From Candidatus Binataceae bacterium (GTDB taxonomy: Bacteria; Desulfobacterota; Binatia; Binatales; Binataceae): DNA of 64,000 nucleotides. Below are positions 16,175-23,601 of the stretch, one piece after another. Every line of letters begins with the position of its first letter. Position 1 is the stretch's first letter. The position numbers were made by a program, and so were the translations under genes. The notes under the pieces were generated by a model. It was not told the DNA's origin. It did no database searches and saw nothing but the letters and a program-made list of their open reading frames with translations. The stretch covers positions 58,326-122,325 of the forward strand of contig DATJMX010000028.1 in the NCBI GenBank assembly GCA_035508495.1, given 5' to 3'.

Positions 16175-17080
16175 GTGTCGGGAGACCATTCCCACGAGCA
16201 CAGCCACGCCGTCGCCGGAGATCGGCGCCGGATGTACATCGTGCTCGGCGTCACCGCGTTCTACTTCGTGGTCGAGCTGGTCGGCGGCTTCATGTCGGGC
16301 AGCCTCGCGTTGCTGTCGGATGCGGTGCACATGCTGACCGACGTCGCGGCGCTGTGCCTCGGACTGCTAACGCTGTGGATCGCGTTGCGGCCGGCGTCAT
16401 CGGCGAAAACGTACGGCTATCTGCGCGCCGAAATTCTTGGCGCGCTGCTCAACGGTCTCTTCCTGTGGGTGCTGGTCGTGTTCCTGTGGATCGAGGCGGT
16501 CCAGCGCTTGCGCAATCCACGTCCGGTAGTGGGACTCGCGGTGATGGGAATCGCGACGATTGGACTCCTGGTCAACATTTTCTCGGCGTGGATGACTTCT
16601 TCGCACGGCGATGAGCGCGGGATGGCGATTCGCTCGGTGTTCCTGCACGTGATCGCGGACTTGATCGGCTCGCTCGGCGTACTGCTCGCGGGTGCGCTCG
16701 AATATTTCACTGGATGGTATCAGGCCGATTCCGTGGTCAGCATCTTCATCGGATTTCTCGTGCTCTACAGTTCCTGGGGGCTCATTCGCGACGGCGTCGA
16801 CATCCTGATGGAGTCCGTCCCGGCACATATCGATATCGAGGAGCTGCGCGGCGACTTGCTCGCCGTTGAAGGCACCGAGGAGGTCCACGATCTCCACGTA
16901 TGGTGCCTGACGACGCGGCAATTCGCGCTCTCGGCGCACGCCGTGGTCGCGGCGGAAGCCAACCAGGATCGCGTGCTCGACGAGATGTGCCGGATGCTGC
17001 AGGACAAGTTCAACATCCATCACATGACGGTGCAGCTCGAGCGCGACAATCGCCGTCAGCAGGAACCCGGCCACTTTTAG
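16175..17080 (+). CDS. cation diffusion facilitator, zinc-type (ZitB/CzcD-like)
   Basis: Inner-membrane metal/proton antiporter of 301 residues with six predicted helices and a C-terminal cytoplasmic domain. The N-terminus is His-rich (GDHSHEHSH). Metal sites are DAVHMLTD in helix 2 and LHVIADLIGS in helix 5, i.e. His-x3-Asp in both, the pattern of Zn/Co exporters, not the Asp-rich manganese type. An ATG at 16169 abuts the GGAGG itself, whereas the GTG at 16175 has a normal six-base spacing, so GTG is chosen. Archease starts three bases after the stop, so the two are co-transcribed. Confidence 0.9.
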   Translation: MSGDHSHEHSHAVAGDRRRMYIVLGVTAFYFVVELVGGFMSGSLALLSDAVHMLTDVAALCLGLLTLWIALRPASSAKTYGYLRAEILGALLNGLFLWVLVVFLWIEAVQRLRNPRPVVGLAVMGIATIGLLVNIFSAWMTSSHGDERGMAIRSVFLHVIADLIGSLGVLLAGALEYFTGWYQADSVVSIFIGFLVLYSSWGLIRDGVDILMESVPAHIDIEELRGDLLAVEGTEEVHDLHVWCLTTRQFALSAHAVVAAEANQDRVLDEMCRMLQDKFNIHHMTVQLERDNRRQQEPGHF

Positions 17081-17083
17081 TCG

Positions 17084-17506
17084 ATGAGCGATGATGATCT
17101 GTTTCGCGAGTTCGAGCATACCGGTGATCTCGGAATCGAACTCGACGCGCCGACGCGGCAGGAACTGTTCGCTCGCGCATTGATCGCACTCTCACACCTC
17201 ATGGTCGAGCAAAACGAGGTGCGTGTTCGCGCCGAACGATCGTTTATCGTTGCTATAACAGACGACGCCGAAATGCTGCACGATACGTTGTCACGAGCAC
17301 TTACGATCTTCCTTGCCGACGGATTCATTTGGAACGATGCGGCGGTTATCGACAACAATGGCGAATTGACGGTTACATTGAAAGGCGAGTCGTTCGATCC
17401 AAAGCGCCATCAACTGGTGACCGAACTGAAAGCCGTGACGTATCATCAGCTTGCGGTCGAGCACCAAGGCGATCGCTGGCGCGCGCGAATCGTGTTCGAC
17501 GTGTGA
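17084..17506 (+). CDS. archease (RtcB cofactor)
   Basis: Small metal-binding protein of 140 residues that helps RtcB complete guanylylation and multiple turnovers. FEHTGDLGIELDA near the N-terminus carries the conserved His/Asp region, and the C-terminal AVTYHQLAVEH plus the terminal Asp (IVFDV) match the family's metal site. The length is typical. It is followed directly by RtcB (a GTG at 17503 overlaps its TGA), so the two proteins are made together for RNA ligation. This pairing is common in Archaea and scattered in Bacteria. Confidence 0.93.
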   Translation: MSDDDLFREFEHTGDLGIELDAPTRQELFARALIALSHLMVEQNEVRVRAERSFIVAITDDAEMLHDTLSRALTIFLADGFIWNDAAVIDNNGELTVTLKGESFDPKRHQLVTELKAVTYHQLAVEHQGDRWRARIVFDV

Positions 17507-17523
17507 CCGCTTTCACATCTCCA

Positions 17524-18960
17524 ATGGAATTGCTGAAGGTCAGCGACTACCTCTGGGAAATTCCGCGCAGCGGCAATATGCGCGTGCCGGGACGCGTGTA
17601 TCTCTCCGCCGCGATGCTCGACGACGTGCGCGACGATCCCTGCCTCGAGCAGGTGCGCAACGTCGCCTGCCTGCCCGGTATCGTCGGTTACTCGCTGGCG
17701 ATGCCCGACGTGCACTGGGGCTATGGTTTTCCGATCGGCGGTGTCGCCGCGGTCGATGCCGACGAGGGTGTGATCTCACCAGGTGGAGTCGGCTACGACA
17801 TCAACTGCGGCGTGCGCCTGATTCGCACCAAGCTCGATTTCGGCGCGGTGGGAAAGCACGCGGCGAAACTCGGCGATGCGCTTTTCAATGCGATCCCGTG
17901 CGGCGTGGGATCCGAGGGCGCGATTCCCGCGCTGGCGCCCGCGGAGCTGAAGCGCATCGCGCGCGACGGCCTCAAGTGGGCGAAGGGCCAGGGCTACGCC
18001 AGTGACGCGGATATCGCGCATACGGAAGAAAATGGATGCTACCAACTTGCCGATCCCGACGCCGTCAGCGACGAAGCTTACCGGCGCGGGCGCAAGCAAC
18101 TCGGCACGCTCGGCTCGGGCAATCACTTTCTCGAGGTCGGACGCGTCGATGAAATCTACGACCACGACGCCGCATCGGCGATGGGCCTCGAGCTGAACCA
18201 CGTCACGGTCATCATACATTCCGGCTCGCGCGGGCTGGGGCATCAGACTTGCGACGACTACCTGCGCACGGTCGGCACTGCGATGGGGCGATACGGAATC
18301 AGCCTGCCCGATCGGCAGCTCGCTTCGGTGCCGATCAAATCGCCAGAGGGACGCGCGTACCTCGGGGCGATGGCGGCGGCCGCTAACTTCGCGTGGTGCA
18401 ATCGGCAGTTGATGATGCATCTGGCGGAGAACGCGTTTATGGATACGCTCGCGATGAGCGAGCGCGACCTCGGTTTTTCGCTGGTGTACGACGTCTGCCA
18501 CAATATCGCGAAATTCGAGGAGCATATCGTTGAGAATCGCCAGCGCCGTCTCTGCGTGCATCGCAAGGGCGCGACGCGCGCCTTCGGCCCCGGCAATCCC
18601 GCGCTGCCGAGTGCCGTGCGCGCTCATGGTCAGCCGATTCTCATTCCGGGCGACATGGGCCGTTACTCATTCGTGCTGATCGGAACGGAGCGGGCCGAGC
18701 GTGAGACTTTCGGCTCGACGTGTCACGGCGCGGGGCGCCTGATGAGCCGAGCGCGCGCCAAGAAAGAAGCTCGCGGCCGCGATCTTATCGCAGAGCTCGC
18801 CGAGGCCGGCGTTACGATCCGCTACCAGGGACGCGGTACAGTGGCGGAAGAGATGCCTGCCGCATACAAGGACGTGGCCGGCGTGGTGGCGGTGATGGAA
18901 GCGGCGGGAGTCAGCCGCCGCGTCGCGCGCCTCAAACCATTTCTCGTAATCAAGGGTTGA
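17524..18960 (+). CDS. rtcB: RNA-splicing ligase RtcB
   Basis: GTP- and Mn-dependent RNA ligase of 478 residues joining 2',3'-cyclic-phosphate or 3'-phosphate ends to 5'-OH ends. GGVGYDINCGVRL holds the metal-binding Asp and Cys, GSGNHFLEV and HSGSRGLGHQ the metal His residues, and TCHGAGRLMSR the histidine that becomes guanylylated. All catalytic residues seem intact. The ATG at 17524 begins the conserved MELLKVSDYLWEIP; an in-frame GTG at 17503 overlapping the archease stop is a real alternative and would mean coupled translation. The next gene starts inside its stop (TGATG). Confidence 0.96.
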   Translation: MELLKVSDYLWEIPRSGNMRVPGRVYLSAAMLDDVRDDPCLEQVRNVACLPGIVGYSLAMPDVHWGYGFPIGGVAAVDADEGVISPGGVGYDINCGVRLIRTKLDFGAVGKHAAKLGDALFNAIPCGVGSEGAIPALAPAELKRIARDGLKWAKGQGYASDADIAHTEENGCYQLADPDAVSDEAYRRGRKQLGTLGSGNHFLEVGRVDEIYDHDAASAMGLELNHVTVIIHSGSRGLGHQTCDDYLRTVGTAMGRYGISLPDRQLASVPIKSPEGRAYLGAMAAAANFAWCNRQLMMHLAENAFMDTLAMSERDLGFSLVYDVCHNIAKFEEHIVENRQRRLCVHRKGATRAFGPGNPALPSAVRAHGQPILIPGDMGRYSFVLIGTERAERETFGSTCHGAGRLMSRARAKKEARGRDLIAELAEAGVTIRYQGRGTVAEEMPAAYKDVAGVVAVMEAAGVSRRVARLKPFLVIKG

Positions 18961-19598
18961 TGAAGTCCGACAGCACCATCTTTTACGACGTCGATACGCA
19001 GCGCGATTTCCTCGACCCAGGCGGCGCTATGTATTTGCCGGGCGCCGATCTCCTGGTGCCCAAGTTGAAAGAAATGACGGAGCTTGGCCGCGACATCGGC
19101 GCGCGAATCGTATGTGCGCTCGATCGCCACGTGCCCGGCGATCCGTTACTTAAGAGCGGCGGTGGCGCGATGCCCGATCATTGCATCGCGGGCACGCGCG
19201 GCGAAGAAAAGATCGATGCGACCCGACCGCTTCAGCCGCTGACGATTGGCGATCATGATTTGTCACCGGCCGAAATTCAGACCCTGCTCGACTACAAGGG
19301 CGAGCTGGTTTTCGATCGCCGCAAGTTCGAGACCCTGGCCGCGAATGCTCACGCACACACGATCCTGCGGCTCGTGCTGCAGCCCTTCAAGGACATCGTC
19401 GTGTACGGCGTCTACCAGGAGACTTGCGTCGATCGGGCGATTCGCGAGCTCGTCGGCCTTGGGCCGAAACTGCACGTGGTCAGCGACGCGATCGCCGTGA
19501 TGAGCGGCAAGACGGTGGATTTTTTCGACCGGTGGAAAGCGGCGGACGTCGATCTGATCGAACTGGAGGACCTCAAATCGCTGATGCTGAATCAATAA
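18960..19598 (+). CDS. isochorismatase/nicotinamidase-family cysteine hydrolase
   Basis: A 212-residue alpha/beta hydrolase of the isochorismatase-like superfamily. FYDVDTQRDFLDPGGAMYL has the catalytic Asp, KFETLAANAH the Lys region, and VYGVYQETCVDRAIREL the nucleophile Cys. An insert with DRHVPGDP and AMPDHCIAGTRGEE recalls nicotinamidase (metal and substrate loop), so nicotinamide deamidation is possible but unproven. The ATG overlaps the RtcB stop, indicating one operon with archease and RtcB; what a cysteine hydrolase does there is not known. Confidence 0.85.
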   Translation: MKSDSTIFYDVDTQRDFLDPGGAMYLPGADLLVPKLKEMTELGRDIGARIVCALDRHVPGDPLLKSGGGAMPDHCIAGTRGEEKIDATRPLQPLTIGDHDLSPAEIQTLLDYKGELVFDRRKFETLAANAHAHTILRLVLQPFKDIVVYGVYQETCVDRAIRELVGLGPKLHVVSDAIAVMSGKTVDFFDRWKAADVDLIELEDLKSLMLNQ

Positions 19599-20491
19599 GC
19601 GCAGCGGATCGCGAACGCGATCGCTCCGAAGCCGATGAGCTGGACGAGACGGAAGAGTTCTGGTTGCCGCCGCCGTTCCAGCTCGGGCGGGCGATCGCGG
19701 CGCTCTTGCTCATCGCGACGGGTTTCGGGCTTTACGAATTTGTCTTGATCTCGTTCTGGTCGTCGCCCGCGCTGGGAATTTACGATCGCATTCCGTGGCC
19801 CGCCTTCGCGCTGCTCGGCGCCGCGCTGGTGATCGCATTAATCGCGGTGCGGGTTGCGCTCGGGATGTATTCGCCGCACGCAAAGCTTGGCTTTGCGATG
19901 TTCGCGTTCCTGACTTGCCTCGCGGTCGGAGTGGGCGGCGGCAGATTCATCAGCTACCTCCTGCGCGGCACGATGAATCCGCCATTCAAGCTCGCGTTGC
20001 AGATTGAACATCGCTTCCCCACGTTTTCATTGCTCGACCAAAATGGGAAGACGATTCAAGGTCCGGGAGCACCAGGCGCGGACGCGACGCTCATCTACAT
20101 ATATCGCGGCGACTTCTGTCCGTTCTCGCGCTTTGAGCTGGCACAGCTCACGCGAAAGCAGAGCGACTTCGAGCGCACGCACGTCGCGACAGTCGCGTTG
20201 AGCGCCGATCCGGTCGAACGATCCAAGTATCTCGCCGGCTATCTGAAGACTTCAATTCCGCTTTTGTCCGACACGTCGGAATCGATTCTCAAACCGCTCG
20301 GCCTCGTGCAAACGCATCGCGACGGCGAGCCCGACAACGCGATTCCGGCTTTTGTGATCGTCGATCGTGACGCAGTCGTGCGATGGATATTCACCTCGCC
20401 GTACTATCGTGAACTGCCCAAGCCTGAAGTGCTGCTCGACGCCGCAAGTGCCGTAGCTAAGAACGCATCAGCGCCCGCAGCATCGAAGTAG
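19532..20491 (+). CDS. membrane protein with AhpC/Redoxin-like domain
   Basis: Three hydrophobic segments (about AIAALLLIATGFGLYEFVL, WPAFALLGAALVIALIAV and FAMFAFLTCLAVGVGGG) are followed by a thioredoxin-fold peroxiredoxin-like domain, probably outside the membrane. GDFCPFSRFELAQL marks the active site, with Cys-x2-Ser in place of CxxC, so a one-Cys peroxiredoxin type is likely. The start is a problem: there is no in-frame ATG near the acidic N-terminus (ADELDETEEFW). The GTG at 19532, inside the upstream gene, is the best canonical choice; a TTG at 19663 would drop that acidic part. The 3' end overlaps convergent thiE by 35 bases. Confidence 0.72.
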   Translation: MESGGRRSDRTGGPQIADAESISAADRERDRSEADELDETEEFWLPPPFQLGRAIAALLLIATGFGLYEFVLISFWSSPALGIYDRIPWPAFALLGAALVIALIAVRVALGMYSPHAKLGFAMFAFLTCLAVGVGGGRFISYLLRGTMNPPFKLALQIEHRFPTFSLLDQNGKTIQGPGAPGADATLIYIYRGDFCPFSRFELAQLTRKQSDFERTHVATVALSADPVERSKYLAGYLKTSIPLLSDTSESILKPLGLVQTHRDGEPDNAIPAFVIVDRDAVVRWIFTSPYYRELPKPEVLLDAASAVAKNASAPAASK

Positions 20492-21119
20492 TTGCGGCAG
20501 CGATATCACTCGTCTGAAAGATCGAACCGATCGCGGCAGCTCCCGCCGGCGACGCGAAAACATCCGATGAAGCGTAGAGTTCGGCGATCCGCTCGGGCGT
20601 GATTCCGCCGAGAGCAAATACCGGTACTTGCGCCGCGGCACAGGCGGCGCGAAGTCCGCTGGGTCCCCACGCGGGCGCGGCAATATCTTTCGAAATTGGA
20701 TCGAAGACGGGACCGAAGACGACAAAGTCAGCGCCCTCGCGCGCCGCGCCAGCGACATCGGGCGGTGAATGCGTCGAGGAGCCGATCAATCGATTCGGAC
20801 CGAGCAACTTGCGCGCCTGGTTCGCACCGACCGAATCGAATGGCAGATGCACTCCGTCGGCATCGGCAGCGAGCGCAACATCGATTCGTTCATTGATCAG
20901 AAGCGGCGCGCCATAACTTGAACACAGGGCGCGCAAGGCAATCGCAAGTTCGTATAGTGGCCGCGCGTCGAGATCTTTCTCGCGAAGCTGGATCGCAACC
21001 GCTCCGCGCGGCGCAACCTCAGAGGCCGCCGCCAGCACGGCTTCGCAAGCGCCGGCCAAATCGCCATCGCGAACAAGCTTGCGATCGGTAATGATGTAAA
21101 GTCGAAAGTCTGCGCGCAC
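20457..21119 (-). CDS. thiE: thiamine-phosphate synthase
   Basis: TIM-barrel enzyme of 220 residues joining hydroxymethylpyrimidine diphosphate and thiazole phosphate to form thiamine monophosphate. YIITDRKL is the start of the barrel, AIQLREKDLD the conserved R-x-K motif, LLINERIDVALAADADGVHL the pyrophosphate/Mg region, and GSSTHS and FGPVFDPISK follow. The start is GTG three bases after the thiG stop. It is the last gene of the riboswitch-controlled thiS-thiG-thiE operon; thiC, thiD and thiF are not in the window. Confidence 0.95.
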   Translation of the reverse strand: MRADFRLYIITDRKLVRDGDLAGACEAVLAAASEVAPRGAVAIQLREKDLDARPLYELAIALRALCSSYGAPLLINERIDVALAADADGVHLPFDSVGANQARKLLGPNRLIGSSTHSPPDVAGAAREGADFVVFGPVFDPISKDIAAPAWGPSGLRAACAAAQVPVFALGGITPERIAELYASSDVFASPAGAAAIGSIFQTSDIAAATTSMLRALMRS

Positions 21120-21122
21120 GAA

Positions 21123-21899
21123 TCACTCGAGCAAGCCAGTCATCGGGCTCGAGGCGGTCGCATACAGGCGGCGCTCGATGCGGCCCGCGAGGTACGCCAG
21201 GCGACCCGCTTCGATGGCGAGGTTCATCGCGCGCGCCATCGCGATCGGATCCTTCGCGCCCGCGATCGCCGAGTTCATCAGCACGCCGTCGCATCCGAGC
21301 TCCATCGCCTTCGCCGCATCCGAGGCAGTGCCCACGCCCGCATCGACAATCACCGGCACCTTCGCTTGTTCGATGATAATCGCGATGTTGTAGGGATTGC
21401 GGATACCCAGGCCCGAGCCGATCGGCGCCGCCAGCGGCATCACCGCGATACATCCGATTTCCTGCAGCTTGAGACAGGTCACCGGATCGTCGGTGATATA
21501 CGGCATCACCTTGAAGCCTTCTTTGACCAGCACCTTGGCGGCCTCGATCGTCGCCGATACGTCGGGAAACAGCGTCGCCTGGTCGCCGATAACTTCGAGC
21601 TTCACCATGTCACCGACTCCGACCTCGCGCGCGAGGCGGCAGGTCCGAATCGCCTCGTCGGCGGTGTAGCATCCCGCGGTGTTGGGCAGAATCTGATAGC
21701 GGCGTGGATCGAGGTAGTCGAGCAGATTTTCCTTGTTGCGATCCGTGATGTTCACGCGGCGCACGGCGACGGTGACGATCTCGGCTCCGCTGGCCTCGAT
21801 CGCGCTACGCGTCTCAGCGAAATCCTTGTATTTGCCGGTACCGACGATCAGACGCGAGCGGAACTGCTTGCCGCCGAGCTCGAGTGGAGTGTCCTGCAT
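21123..21899 (-). CDS. thiG: thiazole synthase
   Basis: Enzyme of 258 residues that builds the thiamine thiazole ring from deoxyxylulose phosphate, a glycine- or tyrosine-derived imine and ThiS-thiocarboxylate. [18 protein letters not shown] is the family start, MVKLEVIGD carries the Schiff-base Lys, and [20 protein letters not shown] the phosphate site. The length is typical. It follows thiS after 41 bases and precedes thiE by three bases. Confidence 0.97.
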   Translation of the reverse strand: MQDTPLELGGKQFRSRLIVGTGKYKDFAETRSAIEASGAEIVTVAVRRVNITDRNKENLLDYLDPRRYQILPNTAGCYTADEAIRTCRLAREVGVGDMVKLEVIGDQATLFPDVSATIEAAKVLVKEGFKVMPYITDDPVTCLKLQEIGCIAVMPLAAPIGSGLGIRNPYNIAIIIEQAKVPVIVDAGVGTASDAAKAMELGCDGVLMNSAIAGAKDPIAMARAMNLAIEAGRLAYLAGRIERRLYATASSPMTGLLE

Positions 21900-21940
21900 G
21901 TTTCACCTACTGATGTTGACGATTTGCGCGCCCGAGGCGT

Positions 21941-22159
21941 TCAACCGCCACCTACAAAGTTTATCACTTCGACGATGTCGCCGGCGCGAACGATCGTCTC
22001 GGCATAGCGCGCCTTGGGAATCACGTCGCGATTGATTTCGACGGCGACCCGGTTCGGCTTCATCTTGAGGAGTTCCACCAATTGCGCGACTGAGACCTCG
22101 CCACCGAGCTTAAAGGGATCGCCATTGAGCGTAATCGTAATTTCGGATGCTTCAGACAT
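21941..22159 (-). CDS. thiS: sulfur carrier protein ThiS
   Basis: A 72-residue ubiquitin-fold protein ending in VINFVGGG; the terminal Gly-Gly is the site that becomes a thiocarboxylate. The frame is open upstream to 22312 through the riboswitch, but the ATG at 22159 gives the correct length and follows the riboswitch expression platform. A 12-bp hairpin stops three bases before the ATG and contains the GGAAG that would serve as ribosome site, which argues for translational control by TPP. Confidence 0.93.
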   Translation of the reverse strand: MSEASEITITLNGDPFKLGGEVSVAQLVELLKMKPNRVAVEINRDVIPKARYAETIVRAGDIVEVINFVGGG

Positions 22160-22225
22160 TGAAACGCCGCTTCCTGCGCCGGGAAGCGGCGTTGAGCGGG
22201 ACCGCGAACGTCCCGCCATAGCGGG
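22160..22225 (-). promoter_or_regulatory. expression platform of the thi riboswitch
   Basis: Next to the thiS start is a perfect 12-bp stem (22163-22174 with 22182-22193) whose arm holds GGAAG. Upstream, GCGGG (22196), CCCGC (22212) and GCGGG (22221) can form two mutually exclusive hairpins. No T-run follows any stem, so control is probably at translation initiation. Confidence 0.6.
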
Positions 22226-22233
22226 TATCGACG

Positions 22234-22322
22234 GCTTCCCTACGCCGGCATGACCCGGATCAGGTTCGAGGGGTCCTCTCGCGCGAGAGCTCTCAGTGTG
22301 CGATGCACACACCCCCAGCCTG
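22234..22322 (-). ncRNA. TPP riboswitch (THI element)
   Basis: On the minus strand the conserved elements are in order: a GGGGGTGTG 5' helix, CTGAGA (pyrimidine-binding bulge), ACCCCTCGAACCTGATC, and the 3' signature CCGGCGTAGGGAA. The terminal helix and both sensor arms are present. It lies between a good promoter and thiS, as expected for feedback control of thiamine synthesis. Confidence 0.97.
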
Positions 22323-22327
22323 ATCGT

Positions 22328-22356
22328 TTTATATCGCCGCGCCGCAAGACAGTCAA
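22328..22356 (-). promoter_or_regulatory. thi operon promoter
   Basis: TTGACT (22356-22351), a 17-base spacer and TATAAA (22333-22328) on the minus strand. The expected start near 22321 is immediately before the riboswitch 5' helix. Confidence 0.8.
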
Positions 22357-22384
22357 AATTGCCCGGCTGCCCACCCTCAAAGGC

Positions 22385-22615
22385 TTATTCGAAGTGTTTT
22401 TGGATCTCCGGCGGGAGAGGATCGTCAAATTCGTCGTGGCTGAAAATGAGGCCTTTGGCCGAGCCAGGTTTTCGTCGGGTAGAGCGCTTTTCAAACGGCA
22501 CCAGCCGCGCAACAGGCTTGCCTGCTCTCGCGATTATGCTTTCTTCGCCGAGTTCGACGCGCTTCAGTAAATTGGAAAAGCGGGTCGCTTCTTGAATGTT
22601 TACGAACTGGCCCAT
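22385..22615 (-). CDS. Phd/YefM-type antitoxin without a partner toxin
   Basis: A 76-residue type II antitoxin: the N-terminal DNA-binding part (FVNIQEATRFSNLLKRVELGEE) and IIARAGKPVARLVPFE are characteristic of the prevent-host-death family, and the C-terminal acidic stretch (HDEFDDPLPPE) is the usual toxin-binding tail. A VapC/PIN toxin normally follows at once, but here the thi promoter and riboswitch begin about 30 bases downstream. The palindrome at 22626-22638 looks like its autoregulatory operator. It is either an orphan left after toxin loss or an antitoxin acting in trans. Confidence 0.82.
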   Translation of the reverse strand: MGQFVNIQEATRFSNLLKRVELGEESIIARAGKPVARLVPFEKRSTRRKPGSAKGLIFSHDEFDDPLPPEIQKHFE

Positions 22616-22625
22616 GAATCCATCG

Positions 22626-22638
22626 TAGACTTAGTCTA
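22626..22638. promoter_or_regulatory. antitoxin operator palindrome TAGACT-T-AGTCTA
   Basis: A perfect 6+1+6 palindrome 10 bases upstream of the antitoxin ATG, between the antitoxin and the divergent beta-lactamase gene. Such short palindromes overlap the promoter in many phd/vapB operons and are bound by the antitoxin itself. Confidence 0.55.
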
Positions 22639-22691
22639 TCTTGCATTCAGCCGTAACCCATCAACCGGTCGGTCACGATCAACCTGAACCC

Positions 22692-23561
22692 ATGCTCAGC
22701 CGCCGGAGTTTCATCGTAATTTCCGCGCTGGCATTGCCCAGCGTACTGCGTGCCTCTACCGGACGGTTCGGTTACTTGCCGATGGAGCTAGCAAAACTCG
22801 AGCGGATCAATGGCGGACATCTCGGCGTGGCCGTTCTCGATACCGGTAGCGGCGAACGCGCGGGATATCGCGAGGACGAGCGATTCCCGATGTGCAGCAC
22901 GTTTAAGTTCTTGCTCGTGGCCGCAGTTTTGCGGCGCGTCGATCGCCACGAAGAGCGGCTCGACCGCACCATCAAAATTCCTCCAATGCCTTTGATATTC
23001 AATTCGCCGCTAACGGAGTCACACGCCGGTGGCACAATGACGATCGCCGCCCTTTGTCACGCCGCTTTAATTCGGAGTGACAACACCGCCGCGAATCTCC
23101 TGCTCGAAACGATCGGCGGGCCGGCCGGCATTACCACTTTCTCCCGATCGATTGGGGATAAGGTAACCCGGCTCGACAGGATGGAGACGGCACTCAATGA
23201 GTCGCTGGCCGGTGATCCGCGCGATACAACCTCGCCTGCGGCGATGGCGGATGACCTGAATTCTGTGCTGCTTGGCAATGTGCTCTCGAAGCCGTCTTGC
23301 GACCAACTGACGTTCTGGATGGAAGAGAATGGCTCCGGTCTCGATCGCTTGCGCGCCAACCTTCCTGACGGCTGGCGTGCAGCAGACAAAACCGGCTCGA
23401 ATCTTCAGCATACGAGCAACGATATCGCCGTGCTCTGGCCCGTCGGCAAGCCGGCCATCGTCATCGCGGCCTACATCACCCAATGCTCCGGCCCGGAAGC
23501 CAAGCGCACAGCTATGCTCCGCGAAATTGGCAAATTAGTAGTGAGCTCGGTGCGCAAGTGA
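22692..23561 (+). CDS. class A beta-lactamase with Tat signal
   Basis: Periplasmic serine beta-lactamase of 289 residues. SRRSFIVISALALP is a twin-arginine signal (S-R-R-x-F). All class A motifs are present: CSTFK (nucleophile Ser and Lys), RSDNTAAN (SDN loop), RMETALN with GDPRDTTSP (omega-loop Glu and its partner), and ADKTGSN (KTG box). The Cys just before the nucleophile lacks a Cys after KTG, so the disulfide of class A carbapenemases is absent. The frame opens upstream at a TTG (22641), but the ATG at 22692 fits the signal peptide. Nothing around it suggests recent mobility. Confidence 0.93.
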   Translation: MLSRRSFIVISALALPSVLRASTGRFGYLPMELAKLERINGGHLGVAVLDTGSGERAGYREDERFPMCSTFKFLLVAAVLRRVDRHEERLDRTIKIPPMPLIFNSPLTESHAGGTMTIAALCHAALIRSDNTAANLLLETIGGPAGITTFSRSIGDKVTRLDRMETALNESLAGDPRDTTSPAAMADDLNSVLLGNVLSKPSCDQLTFWMEENGSGLDRLRANLPDGWRAADKTGSNLQHTSNDIAVLWPVGKPAIVIAAYITQCSGPEAKRTAMLREIGKLVVSSVRK

Positions 23562-23601
23562 GCGTGCCAAGTCAGGAGGTTTATACCAAGCTCTGCACCA
23601 T

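Noticed and set aside
22692..23561. Recently acquired resistance gene
   Set aside because: The beta-lactamase has the same GC-rich codon use as its neighbours and no mobile element, integron site or flanking repeat; it looks like a native chromosomal gene.
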